From Acinetobacter nosocomialis (lineage in GTDB: Bacteria > Pseudomonadota > Gammaproteobacteria > Pseudomonadales > Moraxellaceae): a stretch of 64,000 bases of DNA. Made by a program: the position numbers and the translations under genes. Every line of letters starts with the position of its first letter. Position 1 is the stretch's first letter. Location: assembly GCA_025736915.1 (NCBI GenBank), contig CP107049.1:3224001-3288000 (forward strand), in the 5' to 3' direction. Positions 1 to 8,387 of the stretch are shown in pieces. The notes under the pieces were generated by a model. The model was not told the origin of the DNA. It did no database searches and saw nothing but the letters and a program-made list of their open reading frames with translations.

Positions 1-321
1 TACTATAAATTATATCAGTAAGCTTTACTTAAAAGTTGTTTTAATTTTTTTTAATGATTTTATTTTAATTTTATTTATTATTTTATATTAATAATTGATG
101 GCTTATTTTATGTGATTGTATTTATTTTGTTTGTATTTTTCTTTTTTATATTTTAAATTATCTAAACTTAAATTTATATTGGGGTTTTTATTAATTCTTA
201 CTGTTTTTGTTTGATTTTAAATTTCTTGTTATTTTAAATTTTATTATGAATAATGCTTCTGTAATTAAATTTATAATCATAATTTTAATTATTATATAAA
301 AATTTTAAAGGAACTAATATA
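1..321. other. AT-rich non-coding leader
   Basis: This stretch is extremely AT-rich and holds no open frame worth reporting on either strand. It leads into the DyP/glycyl-radical fusion gene, whose ribosome binding site (AAAGGAAC, about 307-314) sits 7 nt before the ATG. No clear -35/-10 pair stands out from the poly-A/T background. The upstream neighbour lies outside the window. Confidence 0.6.
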
Positions 322-3300
322 ATGTTAAATATATCTTATGAAGATCGTTTTACTGAAATATGGAAATATATGCAACGTGGGTTGGTTTATCCTTCACCCC
401 ATGCCATTTTTAGTACAGTTTGGCTAAATAAAGAAATTACGCGGGAAAGAATACGACAATTAATGATAGCTGTGCGTCAAGAGGTCAATAAGAATCCAGC
501 ACTTTCTAGTAAAAATACAACTTTGGCAATTGGTGTTTCTTTTGATAATTGGGATCTAATTTGTGAAAAAGATAAGTTGTCACGACCAAAGGGAATGCAA
601 TTACATTATCCTGAAGAAAAAAATCCAAATGTCTCAGAAGTTTTCTCTGATTCTAATGGGAGTTTTAAAAATTCGGATGGCGACATTTGGTTGCATGTAA
701 AAAGCGATGATGCCGATGCGTGTACAGTATTACAGACATATATTGAGCATTTTTTAGCTTCAGATATTAAAGAAATATTTAGTCAAGTTACTGCTTCACA
801 ATCTAAAACAGGTCGCAATGGTAAGGTTTTAGGGTGTCGTTTTTCTGAAAATTTAAATAATCCATCTGATCCAATTTCACTTGCAAAACATACTTTAATT
901 GGTGCAGAAGATATTGATCATTTTGGTGGCTCATACGTTCTATCTCAAAGATTTTTAATTAATTGGGATCAAATCAACATGATGTCAGAAGATCAAATTG
1001 AAGATTTGATTGGGCGTAAAACTGACGACACAATTATTCCAGACCGTGATAGCCGTTCGCACATTAAAGCTTCTCGTGTACAAGATGAAAATGGAAATAC
1101 CACGCCTATTCTGCGTCTAGGTTTACCGTTTGGCCGTGCTGAATCAAATTCAAGTTTTAGAGTGCCAAAATCGGTAACTAAAGCCGATGAAGCAGGAATT
1201 TATTTTGCTGGTTTTGCAAAAACTGCTGCCATTTTAGAAGAAGTTATGGCAAGTCAGATTGGTGCAATAGAAGGCTTTATGAATGACCGTCTATTCAATA
1301 GCCTTCATTCAGACTTGGGAGGAATATTTTATATTCCAAGTTTAAAAGATTTAGCATTAGATGATGCGCCAGAATATTTAAATGATTTTAGTCGATTAGA
1401 TAAAGATAACTGGAATTTTTTCCCAGGTATGGATTGGAATCGATTTGATCGCCATTATATGAACAGTTCAGATAATGGTTTGATGTACTATAATCATAGT
1501 AATTATCTTTTTAATATGGCAACTGGGTTAAATCCCCATAGTGAATTTTTTAAACCACCTTCTAATCGTATTTTAAGTTTACTTGAAAATACATTTTCTT
1601 TATGGCAAGACAACTGGTACTTCAACCGTAAACAAGAAGAAATTGAACGAGGGGTAGATTATTATATTGATGAGTTCGACATCAGTGATAAGCCTGAAAA
1701 TATTATGGGTTTATCTATTATGCTGCGCAAAGGTTGGGCTATCCGATTAAGTTTGCAGTTATTCTCATCAGAAAACTATGGTTTCCGCGGACGGAAAATT
1801 TTATTAAAAAATGGTGAAATGATTCCATATTCAACTGGGCGTGAATGTGAAGGTAAGGTCATTTATGGATCAGATACCTATCGCATTATGCCAGATGAAA
1901 TTATTGTGGGAGCTATGCCAAATCTGACCTTGGGTGAAGGTCGTTATGTCATGAAGTATTTGTCTGAAGAAGAGCGTCTTCAGGGCTTTTTGCGTAACTT
2001 AAGTGAAGCATCGGGGGTTGGGCATGTTATTCCAAATTATAAAAAGGCACTAGATTTAGGTTTAGCTGGTCTACAACAAGAAATTGCGAAACATGCAAGC
2101 AATGCCCAGACTCCAGAGAAAAAAGACTTCTATGAAGCTTCGAGATTAGCACTAGTTGGTATTTCTGAATATTTCTTAAATTACTCAAAGCTCGCATTTA
2201 AAGTCGCAGACCAGATGCAAAAAGGACAAGAGTTCGAAAGAGATAATTTAATTGCGATTGGTCATCGAATGGAAAAGTTATCGAAAGATAAACCGGACAC
2301 ATTTCTTGAAGCAGTTCAATTTATTTTCACATTGCATAGTTGTTTGCATTTAAATGGTGAGCCAACAGCATTTGGACGTATGGATCAGCTGTTGCAACCT
2401 TTCCTTGACAAAGATGCGATTCCGCCTGAAGAAGCACAGGAAATTATCGATGCCTTCTATATCAAGCTAGACGAAAAAGTACAACAGAACCGTATGTTTA
2501 TGGAAGACCATCAACCTTTTGGTAATCTCGCAATGGGTGGTAGTTCGGGACCTTATCCTCAAGGTGCATCTTTGGGCCAATGGATTCAACAGATTACAGT
2601 TGGTGGTACAGTCGCTGATGGTGAAGAAGACTTTTCTAAAACCAAACCAGCTTATAATGAGGTCACAAAATTATTCATTCGTGCGTCAGGCCGTTTACCG
2701 TTAAATGCACCGTGTTTGTCTTTAAGAACTCGCAAAGATATTCCTGAAGAAATTTTAGAAGTGGCTGCGCATGCAATTTTATCTGGCGGTGCCCATCCAA
2801 TTTTATTAAATGATGAAAAACTCATTCCTAGTCTTCATCAAAGTGGAGATGGCGTAGGGGGAGATGCGTTCTCTAATTTGCCAAATTGGAATTCTAAAGT
2901 CGATATTCGTTCAGCTCAAAATTATGCTTGTGATGGTTGTTATGAACCTCAGTTCCCTGGTGAAAACTGGTTTTCATTAGGTGGTTTCTCGACATTACAG
3001 CCTTTGGAATGTGCATTAAATCAGGGTAGAACAATTTCAAGTGCTGGGCAAAGCTATCTGTTTGGGCAAACTGTTTCACTAAATACGAAACCTGCCGATC
3101 AGATAGATAGTTTTGAAGAACTATTAGATCTATACAAACAGCATTTTGAATTGCTCAATCGCAAGGCATTTAATGGGCAAATTCTGGGTTATGGTGCCAA
3201 TACAGATATTTGTCCATCTCCAATTCTAAATGTTTTGATGGATGATTGTTTGGCTAAAGGTCAGGATTTTTATAGTGGTGGGGCTAAATATAATATTTAT

Positions 3301-4230
3301 GGACCGTGTTATATCTCGCTCAGTAATACCATTAATTCACTATATGCGATTAAGGCAATGGTTTTTGATCCATTAACTGCAGTAACTACATTACCTGAAC
3401 TCTTAGAGTGCTTGTGTTGTGACTGGGGTTATAAAATGACTGAGCCATTTATTAGTAATTTAGCTGGGCATGCTCGTATTGCTGCACAAGCTGATCGCTA
3501 TAAGCGTTTACGAGAGATTGCTTTGGCACAACCGCGTTATGGACGAGGAAATTCTGAAGTCGATAAATTAGGCGATCAGATTGTTCAAATGATTGCTGAA
3601 ATTTCAGTCGAAACATTTAGAAAACCATGGCCACAATTTGCGCAAAGTCTTAAAGGCTTAGCTGAACGTTATGGTTCAGAAGAGCATCCTTTTGGTATTC
3701 AGATTCAACCCGGTGTGGGAACTTTTGAAAATCATGTGGAGATGGGGGCATGGAATGGGGCGAGCGCTGATGGTCGTCGTTTAGGTACAACAGTAGCATC
3801 AGATTTAAGTCCATCACCAAGTCCAGCAGATTTGGTTGTTGATCATCAAGTGGCTGAATTTAGCCGTGCTTTAAAAGGTTTTGACGGTACGGGTACAAAT
3901 TTAATGGCCGATGGTGCACCTACAGACTTTAATATTCGTGAAGACTTTGGCGTTAAAGATTTAATCAAGATATTGAGACAATTCAGCCAAGGTGGTTCAT
4001 CTAATATTTTAACGATCACGGTCGCTAACCCAGAAACATTTACTCAAGCGGTAACATCACCTGAGCAATATAATTTATTAAGAGTACGTACCGGTGGTTG
4101 GTCAAACTTCTTTACGTCGGTATTCCCTATCATTCAGGAACAGCATCAGCGTCGTCCAATCTCGACGCCAGATATTCCAAAAGAAAAAACAGAGCAAGCT
4201 AAGTGTCCGTTCCATCAATGGCATAATTGA
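322..4230 (+). CDS. DyP-type peroxidase-like / glycyl radical enzyme fusion protein
   Basis: Two enzyme folds lie in one 1302-residue chain. Residues about 60-345 resemble class B DyP heme peroxidases (YfeX/EfeB type): a GSYVL..R segment, an SHI motif with the likely proximal heme ligand His247, ILRLGLPFG with the distal Arg265, and a GGIFYIPS block. The usual GxxDGT motif is altered: Glu176 lies where the catalytic Asp is expected. Residues about 345-540 are an unrecognised linker. Residues about 545-1302 are a complete PFL-family glycyl radical enzyme: GHVIPNY, FYEA, the thiyl-radical motif DGCYEP (Cys873, Glu875), ADGRR, and the C-terminal loop RTGGWSNFF, where Gly1259 aligns with the radical glycine. 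Family enzymes need a radical-SAM activase, and none is in the window. The substrate is unknown. The gene is monocistronic, with its own terminator. The domain calls are confident; the activity is not. Confidence 0.85.
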   Translation: MLNISYEDRFTEIWKYMQRGLVYPSPHAIFSTVWLNKEITRERIRQLMIAVRQEVNKNPALSSKNTTLAIGVSFDNWDLICEKDKLSRPKGMQLHYPEEKNPNVSEVFSDSNGSFKNSDGDIWLHVKSDDADACTVLQTYIEHFLASDIKEIFSQVTASQSKTGRNGKVLGCRFSENLNNPSDPISLAKHTLIGAEDIDHFGGSYVLSQRFLINWDQINMMSEDQIEDLIGRKTDDTIIPDRDSRSHIKASRVQDENGNTTPILRLGLPFGRAESNSSFRVPKSVTKADEAGIYFAGFAKTAAILEEVMASQIGAIEGFMNDRLFNSLHSDLGGIFYIPSLKDLALDDAPEYLNDFSRLDKDNWNFFPGMDWNRFDRHYMNSSDNGLMYYNHSNYLFNMATGLNPHSEFFKPPSNRILSLLENTFSLWQDNWYFNRKQEEIERGVDYYIDEFDISDKPENIMGLSIMLRKGWAIRLSLQLFSSENYGFRGRKILLKNGEMIPYSTGRECEGKVIYGSDTYRIMPDEIIVGAMPNLTLGEGRYVMKYLSEEERLQGFLRNLSEASGVGHVIPNYKKALDLGLAGLQQEIAKHASNAQTPEKKDFYEASRLALVGISEYFLNYSKLAFKVADQMQKGQEFERDNLIAIGHRMEKLSKDKPDTFLEAVQFIFTLHSCLHLNGEPTAFGRMDQLLQPFLDKDAIPPEEAQEIIDAFYIKLDEKVQQNRMFMEDHQPFGNLAMGGSSGPYPQGASLGQWIQQITVGGTVADGEEDFSKTKPAYNEVTKLFIRASGRLPLNAPCLSLRTRKDIPEEILEVAAHAILSGGAHPILLNDEKLIPSLHQSGDGVGGDAFSNLPNWNSKVDIRSAQNYACDGCYEPQFPGENWFSLGGFSTLQPLECALNQGRTISSAGQSYLFGQTVSLNTKPADQIDSFEELLDLYKQHFELLNRKAFNGQILGYGANTDICPSPILNVLMDDCLAKGQDFYSGGAKYNIYGPCYISLSNTINSLYAIKAMVFDPLTAVTTLPELLECLCCDWGYKMTEPFISNLAGHARIAAQADRYKRLREIALAQPRYGRGNSEVDKLGDQIVQMIAEISVETFRKPWPQFAQSLKGLAERYGSEEHPFGIQIQPGVGTFENHVEMGAWNGASADGRRLGTTVASDLSPSPSPADLVVDHQVAEFSRALKGFDGTGTNLMADGAPTDFNIREDFGVKDLIKILRQFSQGGSSNILTITVANPETFTQAVTSPEQYNLLRVRTGGWSNFFTSVFPIIQEQHQRRPISTPDIPKEKTEQAKCPFHQWHN

Positions 4231-4243
4231 TTAGCCATTTTAT

Positions 4244-4285
4244 AAGGCAGTCTCTCAAGTGAGGGACTGCCTTCAATATTTTTAA
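4244..4285 (+). terminator. Intrinsic terminator of the DyP/GRE gene
   Basis: A hairpin with a 9-bp perfect outer stem (AAGGCAGTC / GACTGCCTT) continues through a wobble pair into CTC/GAG and is followed by a T-rich tract. It lies 13 nt after the stop codon. Confidence 0.8.
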
Positions 4286-4397
4286 ATTTAACTATGCTAA
4301 CTATTAAATATATTACGGCTTTAAAATTGCCATTTATGATAAAAATTCAGATGAAATATCAGGTTTTTGTTTTCTCTTAAAAATTATACAAAATATA

Positions 4398-4426
4398 CTT
4401 GAAATAGATCACTCATAAACCCATAT
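4398..4426 (+). promoter_or_regulatory. Putative sigma-32 (RpoH) promoter of clpB
   Basis: CTTGAAA (4398-4404) is followed after 14 bp by ACCCATAT (4419-4426). This matches the E. coli heat-shock consensus CTTGAAA-N14-CCCCATNT at all but one position. It lies about 125 bp before clpB, a classical RpoH target. The assignment is by consensus match only. Confidence 0.7.
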
Positions 4427-4552
4427 TATAATGGAGTTTTACTTATTGTTATTTTTATAACATTATGAAAAATATATAAAAATTTATTTGAAATCCGAAA
4501 AAGTGTTCCCATCTATTAGACAAGTACAAATTTGTTGTGAGGAATAACAAGA

Positions 4553-7132
4553 ATGCGTTTTGAAAAATTTACAAACCGCTTGCAGCAAGCCCTTTCAGAT
4601 GCTCAATCTTTAGCGATGGGTAAAGACCATACTGCTATAGCAGGTATTCATATTTTGAGTACCTTATTAGAAGAGCCTTCCAATATTAGCTTGTTGCAAC
4701 AAGCAGGTGCACGGTTACCTGAACTTAAACAAAAGCTTGAGCAAGCTATAAAAGATGCTCCGACCATTGCGAATCCGACAGGCGATGTCAATTTAAACCC
4801 AGAAGCAGTTAAAGCGCTTAACTTGGCAGATCGATATGCGCAAAAAGCGGGTGATGAATTTTTGTCAACTGACTGGGTTTTATTGGGCTTGGCAGAAACT
4901 GGCGAAACAAAAAATATTTTAAGTGCCGTAGGTGTCACTCCCGACAGCTTACGCAAAGTAATTGAACATATTCGAGGTAGTGACAAAGTCATGAGTAATA
5001 ATCACGAAGACCAACGTGACTCACTTAATAAATATACGATTGATTTAACTGAGCGGGCTTTATCTGGAAAACTTGATCCGGTTATTGGGCGTGATGATGA
5101 GATTCGCCGTACCATTCAAGTCTTGTCACGTCGTACAAAAAACAACCCTGTACTCATTGGTGAGCCGGGTGTTGGTAAAACCGCTATTGTTGAAGGTTTA
5201 GCACAGCGTATTGTGAATGGCGAAGTGCCAGAGGGTTTAAAGAATAAACGTGTTTTATCCCTCGACTTAGGTTCATTACTTGCTGGTGCGAAGTATCGTG
5301 GTGAGTTTGAAGAACGCTTAAAAGCAGTTTTAAAAGATTTGGCAAAACACGAAGGCGAAATCATCCTGTTTATTGATGAGCTACATACGCTTGTAGGCGC
5401 AGGTAAAGGCGATGGCGCGATGGATGCAGGAAACATGTTGAAACCTGCATTGGCTCGTGGTGAATTGCGCTGTGTAGGTGCAACAACCCTAGATGAATAC
5501 CGCCAATACATTGAAAAAGATGCAGCTTTAGAGCGTCGTTTCCAAAAAGTATTGGTTGATGAGCCAAGTGTAGAAGATACCATTGCGATTTTACGTGGTC
5601 TAAAAGAGAAATATGCTACTCACCATGGTGTGCAAATTTTAGACTCAGCGATTATTGCTGCGGCGAAAATGTCTCATCGTTATATTACAGACCGTCAATT
5701 ACCAGACAAGGCAATTGATTTGATCGATGAAGCAGCTTCTCGTATCAAAATGGAGATTGACTCTAAACCTGAAGCACTTGATAAACTTGATCGCCGTTTA
5801 ATCCAGTTAAAAATGCAATTGGAAGCGGTGAAAAAAGATGAAGATGTAGGCAGTAAAGCCGAAGTTACTCATCTTGAAAAACAGATCGCTGAAGTTCAGA
5901 AAGAATATAACGATCTCGAAGAAGTATGGAAATCTGAAAAAACTTTGGTCGAAGGTACCAAACAGGCTCAGGTTGAACTTGATAAAGCGCGTATTGCTTT
6001 TGAAAAAGCTCAGCGTGAAGGTGATTTGGCTGAAGCAGCACGTTTGCAATATGGTGTAATTCCAGAGCTTCAAAAACAACTTGAGCAAGACGAAGTTGCT
6101 GAAGAAAACGAAGAGCCAAAACTTATTCGTACTAAAGTGACTGAAAACGAAATTGCTGAAGTCGTTAGTGCTGCAACGGGTATTCCAGTCGCTAAAATGA
6201 TGCAAGGTGAGCGTGAAAAACTCCTTCATATGGAAGAGTTCTTGCATGACCGTGTTGTAGGGCAAGATGAAGCAGTTGTTGCGGTATCAAATGCAGTTCG
6301 TCGTTCACGTGCAGGTTTATCTGACCCGAATCGTCCTAGCGGATCATTCTTGTTCTTGGGACCAACGGGTGTTGGTAAAACTGAGTTGACTAAAGCTTTA
6401 GCGAACTTCTTGTTTGATAGTGATGATGCCATGATACGTATCGACATGAGTGAATTCATGGAAAAACACTCTGTTAGCCGTTTAGTTGGTGCGCCTCCAG
6501 GGTATGTGGGTTATGAAGAAGGCGGTGTTTTAACTGAAGCTGTTCGCCGTAAACCATATAGTGTGGTGTTGTTTGATGAGGTTGAAAAAGCGCATCCAGA
6601 TGTTTTCAATATCTTGCTACAAGTATTGGATGACGGACGCTTAACCGATTCACAAGGTCGAGTAGTGGACTTTAAAAACACGGTTATTGTGATGACATCG
6701 AACTTGGGTTCACAAGATGTACGTGAGCTTGGCGAAGGTGCAACTGATGATGAAGTGCGTACAGTCGTGATGAATGCGGTAAGTCAGCATTTCCGTCCGG
6801 AATTTATTAACCGGATTGATGAGCTTGTGATTTTCCATTCACTCAAAAAAGCACAGATTCGTGGTATTGCGGATATTCAGTTAGATCGTTTACGTTCACG
6901 TCTTGTTGATCGCGATATGAGCCTAACTGTAGATGACAGCGCATTTGACTTATTGATTGATGCTGGTTTCGATCCTGTATACGGAGCACGTCCATTAAAA
7001 CGTGCAATTCAACAACAGGTTGAAAACACATTGGCTCAAAAAATCTTGTCAGGTGAGTTTGTTGCAGGCGATACCATTTTAGTTAAAGGTGATCATGGTC
7101 ACTTGGTCTTTGATAAAATGAAACTCAGCTAA
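4553..7132 (+). CDS. clpB: ATP-dependent disaggregase ClpB
   Basis: Hsp100 chaperone that, with DnaK, pulls polypeptides out of heat-induced aggregates through a hexameric pore in the cytosol. The 859-residue length matches E. coli ClpB (857). The domain order is an N-terminal Clp-N repeat domain (about 1-150), AAA-1 with Walker A GEPGVGKT near residue 203, a long charged coiled-coil middle domain (about 410-525), AAA-2 with Walker A GPTGVGKT near residue 603, and the C-terminal D2-small domain. The pore loops KYRGEFEE and GYVGYEEGG are present. The ATG follows a good GAGGA site, and a sigma-32 type promoter lies upstream. The gene is monocistronic with a strong terminator. Confidence 0.98.
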   Translation: MRFEKFTNRLQQALSDAQSLAMGKDHTAIAGIHILSTLLEEPSNISLLQQAGARLPELKQKLEQAIKDAPTIANPTGDVNLNPEAVKALNLADRYAQKAGDEFLSTDWVLLGLAETGETKNILSAVGVTPDSLRKVIEHIRGSDKVMSNNHEDQRDSLNKYTIDLTERALSGKLDPVIGRDDEIRRTIQVLSRRTKNNPVLIGEPGVGKTAIVEGLAQRIVNGEVPEGLKNKRVLSLDLGSLLAGAKYRGEFEERLKAVLKDLAKHEGEIILFIDELHTLVGAGKGDGAMDAGNMLKPALARGELRCVGATTLDEYRQYIEKDAALERRFQKVLVDEPSVEDTIAILRGLKEKYATHHGVQILDSAIIAAAKMSHRYITDRQLPDKAIDLIDEAASRIKMEIDSKPEALDKLDRRLIQLKMQLEAVKKDEDVGSKAEVTHLEKQIAEVQKEYNDLEEVWKSEKTLVEGTKQAQVELDKARIAFEKAQREGDLAEAARLQYGVIPELQKQLEQDEVAEENEEPKLIRTKVTENEIAEVVSAATGIPVAKMMQGEREKLLHMEEFLHDRVVGQDEAVVAVSNAVRRSRAGLSDPNRPSGSFLFLGPTGVGKTELTKALANFLFDSDDAMIRIDMSEFMEKHSVSRLVGAPPGYVGYEEGGVLTEAVRRKPYSVVLFDEVEKAHPDVFNILLQVLDDGRLTDSQGRVVDFKNTVIVMTSNLGSQDVRELGEGATDDEVRTVVMNAVSQHFRPEFINRIDELVIFHSLKKAQIRGIADIQLDRLRSRLVDRDMSLTVDDSAFDLLIDAGFDPVYGARPLKRAIQQQVENTLAQKILSGEFVAGDTILVKGDHGHLVFDKMKLS

Positions 7133-7152
7133 GTTTTTTCTGCTAAAACCGA

Positions 7153-7188
7153 AAAGAGAATATGGAAACATATTCTCTTTTTTTTATA
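7153..7188. terminator. Intrinsic terminator after clpB
   Basis: A 12-bp perfect stem (AAAGAGAATATG / CATATTCTCTTT, 7153-7164 and 7169-7180) with a GAAA tetraloop is followed by a run of T on the + strand. It separates clpB from the convergent CinA-like gene. Confidence 0.85.
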
Positions 7189-7189
7189 T

Positions 7190-7678
7190 TTAAATTTTAG
7201 GCTGATTTGAAGATACAAGCGTAATAATTGAGTTGGCTACTTTTTGCGTGAGTGTTTTAAGTTTTTGTTCGGCATGACCTGATAAAAAATAAGGATAATG
7301 ATAAATACGCCCTTGGTAAGAAATGCAGATAAAAAAGGTACCTACAGGTTTTTCAGTAGTTTCACTACCACCATGTTTGAGTAAACCTGTACAACTTACA
7401 ATAATATCAGCTTGGTCAAATAGGGTTTGACCCAGCTTACACATTTCTTCTGTAACCTGTGGTGATTCTGCCGTGTACATATCGATTAACTTTGGATCGA
7501 CTTTTAAAATACTAATTTTAATGCTGGGGTCATAACTGACCAAACCGCCCAGTAAAATATCAGCACCACTATTTTTATGAATCGAAAACTGGCTGGTTAA
7601 GTAGCCCGAGCTAGCACTTTCAATAAATGCGACTTTAAGTTGGAGATCCTCTAGTAATTGGCAGCACTGCTGAAGCAT
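7190..7678 (-). CDS. CinA-family C-terminal-like protein (divergent PncC amidase homologue)
   Basis: Stand-alone CinA C-terminal domain proteins (PncC) deamidate nicotinamide mononucleotide in pyridine-nucleotide salvage. At 162 residues this protein has the usual single-domain length. It keeps the family skeleton: a serine-containing ESASSG (family ESCTGG), a VSYDPSIK segment (family YsN..K), and TGLLKHGGS...KPVGT near the C-terminus. The first motif is degraded from CTGG to ASSG, so activity is uncertain. It is transcribed toward clpB, and the two share the terminator region. Confidence 0.75.
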   Translation of the reverse strand: MLQQCCQLLEDLQLKVAFIESASSGYLTSQFSIHKNSGADILLGGLVSYDPSIKISILKVDPKLIDMYTAESPQVTEEMCKLGQTLFDQADIIVSCTGLLKHGGSETTEKPVGTFFICISYQGRIYHYPYFLSGHAEQKLKTLTQKVANSIITLVSSNQPKI

Positions 7679-7946
7679 TATTTCACCTCACATGGTGTGT
7701 ATTTATAAATAAAATCAAATACAAATAAATTATAAAATCACAGTAAGTGATTTAGGAGAATGGTTCAAGTCTGAGATAACAATCTATAAAACAACTTGAA
7801 TATTCACAAAAAGCCTGTGAAGAGTTTCCGGTTTTAAAATGATCAATGCTAATTATCGGGAAGTTTCTTTATAACATTGCGACAAGGTTAAAAAGTTGCT
7901 AGTTTGATTCGATATAACGAACAATAACAATTTTAGGAAGTAGCTA

Positions 7947-8363
7947 ATGAATAATAAACAAGGGTATATGCTGGGAATTTTGAGTGGTGTATTTGTATCG
8001 TTATCAAATACATGGGCAGCACAACCAATGACGGAAAGTGCGCTTTCAACTCAAACAGGAGCGGTCACTACATCTTTACCCGTCATTATTGCTAAAGCTC
8101 AAGATGATGCCAAGAAACCTGAAACAGAACAGCATCAAGCTCGTAAAGAATTAGGAGATAATTATTTACAAGAAGTTCGCTGGAACTCATTACGATCGAG
8201 TGTGTTATCACCTTATCAAGAACAAAAACAAAATCAGGTGATAGATATTAAAGAAAAGAAAAAATTAGAAATGGTTGCGCTACCAGATAGAGCGGACCGT
8301 TTTACACGTTATGAGTTTGAACCGAAAAATGTACATGGCGAAGTTATCATTACCGTAAAGTAA
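7947..8363 (+). CDS. Small exported protein of unknown function
   Basis: The 138-residue product starts with a plausible Sec signal peptide (MNNKQG then a hydrophobic stretch, cleavage likely near NTWA-AQ). The mature part is hydrophilic and Gln/Lys/Glu-rich with no motif that I recognise. A good ribosome site (AGGAAG) lies 7 nt before the ATG. It is flanked by unrelated genes and ends inside a symmetrical hairpin. I cannot assign a function; periplasmic location is inferred. Confidence 0.7.
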   Translation: MNNKQGYMLGILSGVFVSLSNTWAAQPMTESALSTQTGAVTTSLPVIIAKAQDDAKKPETEQHQARKELGDNYLQEVRWNSLRSSVLSPYQEQKQNQVIDIKEKKKLEMVALPDRADRFTRYEFEPKNVHGEVIITVK

Positions 8364-8374
8364 TGATAACTTTC
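8341..8374. terminator. Bidirectional hairpin overlapping a stop codon
   Basis: A 13-bp perfect stem (AAGTTATCATTAC, 8341-8353, with its complement 8360-8372) and a 6-nt loop overlaps the last codons of the small exported protein. It lies between two convergent genes. The flanking T-tract is short, so efficiency is uncertain. Confidence 0.6.
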
Positions 8375-8387
8375 TACCAAATTTATA

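Larger units (their letters stand above)
4231..4552. other. Intergenic region: terminator plus clpB promoter
   Basis: This 322-bp gap contains the intrinsic terminator of the fusion gene near its left end and a heat-shock type promoter for clpB at about 4398-4426. The rest is AT-rich with no gene. The clpB ribosome binding site is GAGGA at about 4539-4543. Confidence 0.6.

Noticed and set aside
5807..6265. 152-residue frame on the - strand inside clpB
   Set aside because: Shadow of the clpB coiled-coil region; product is Phe-rich and low-complexity.
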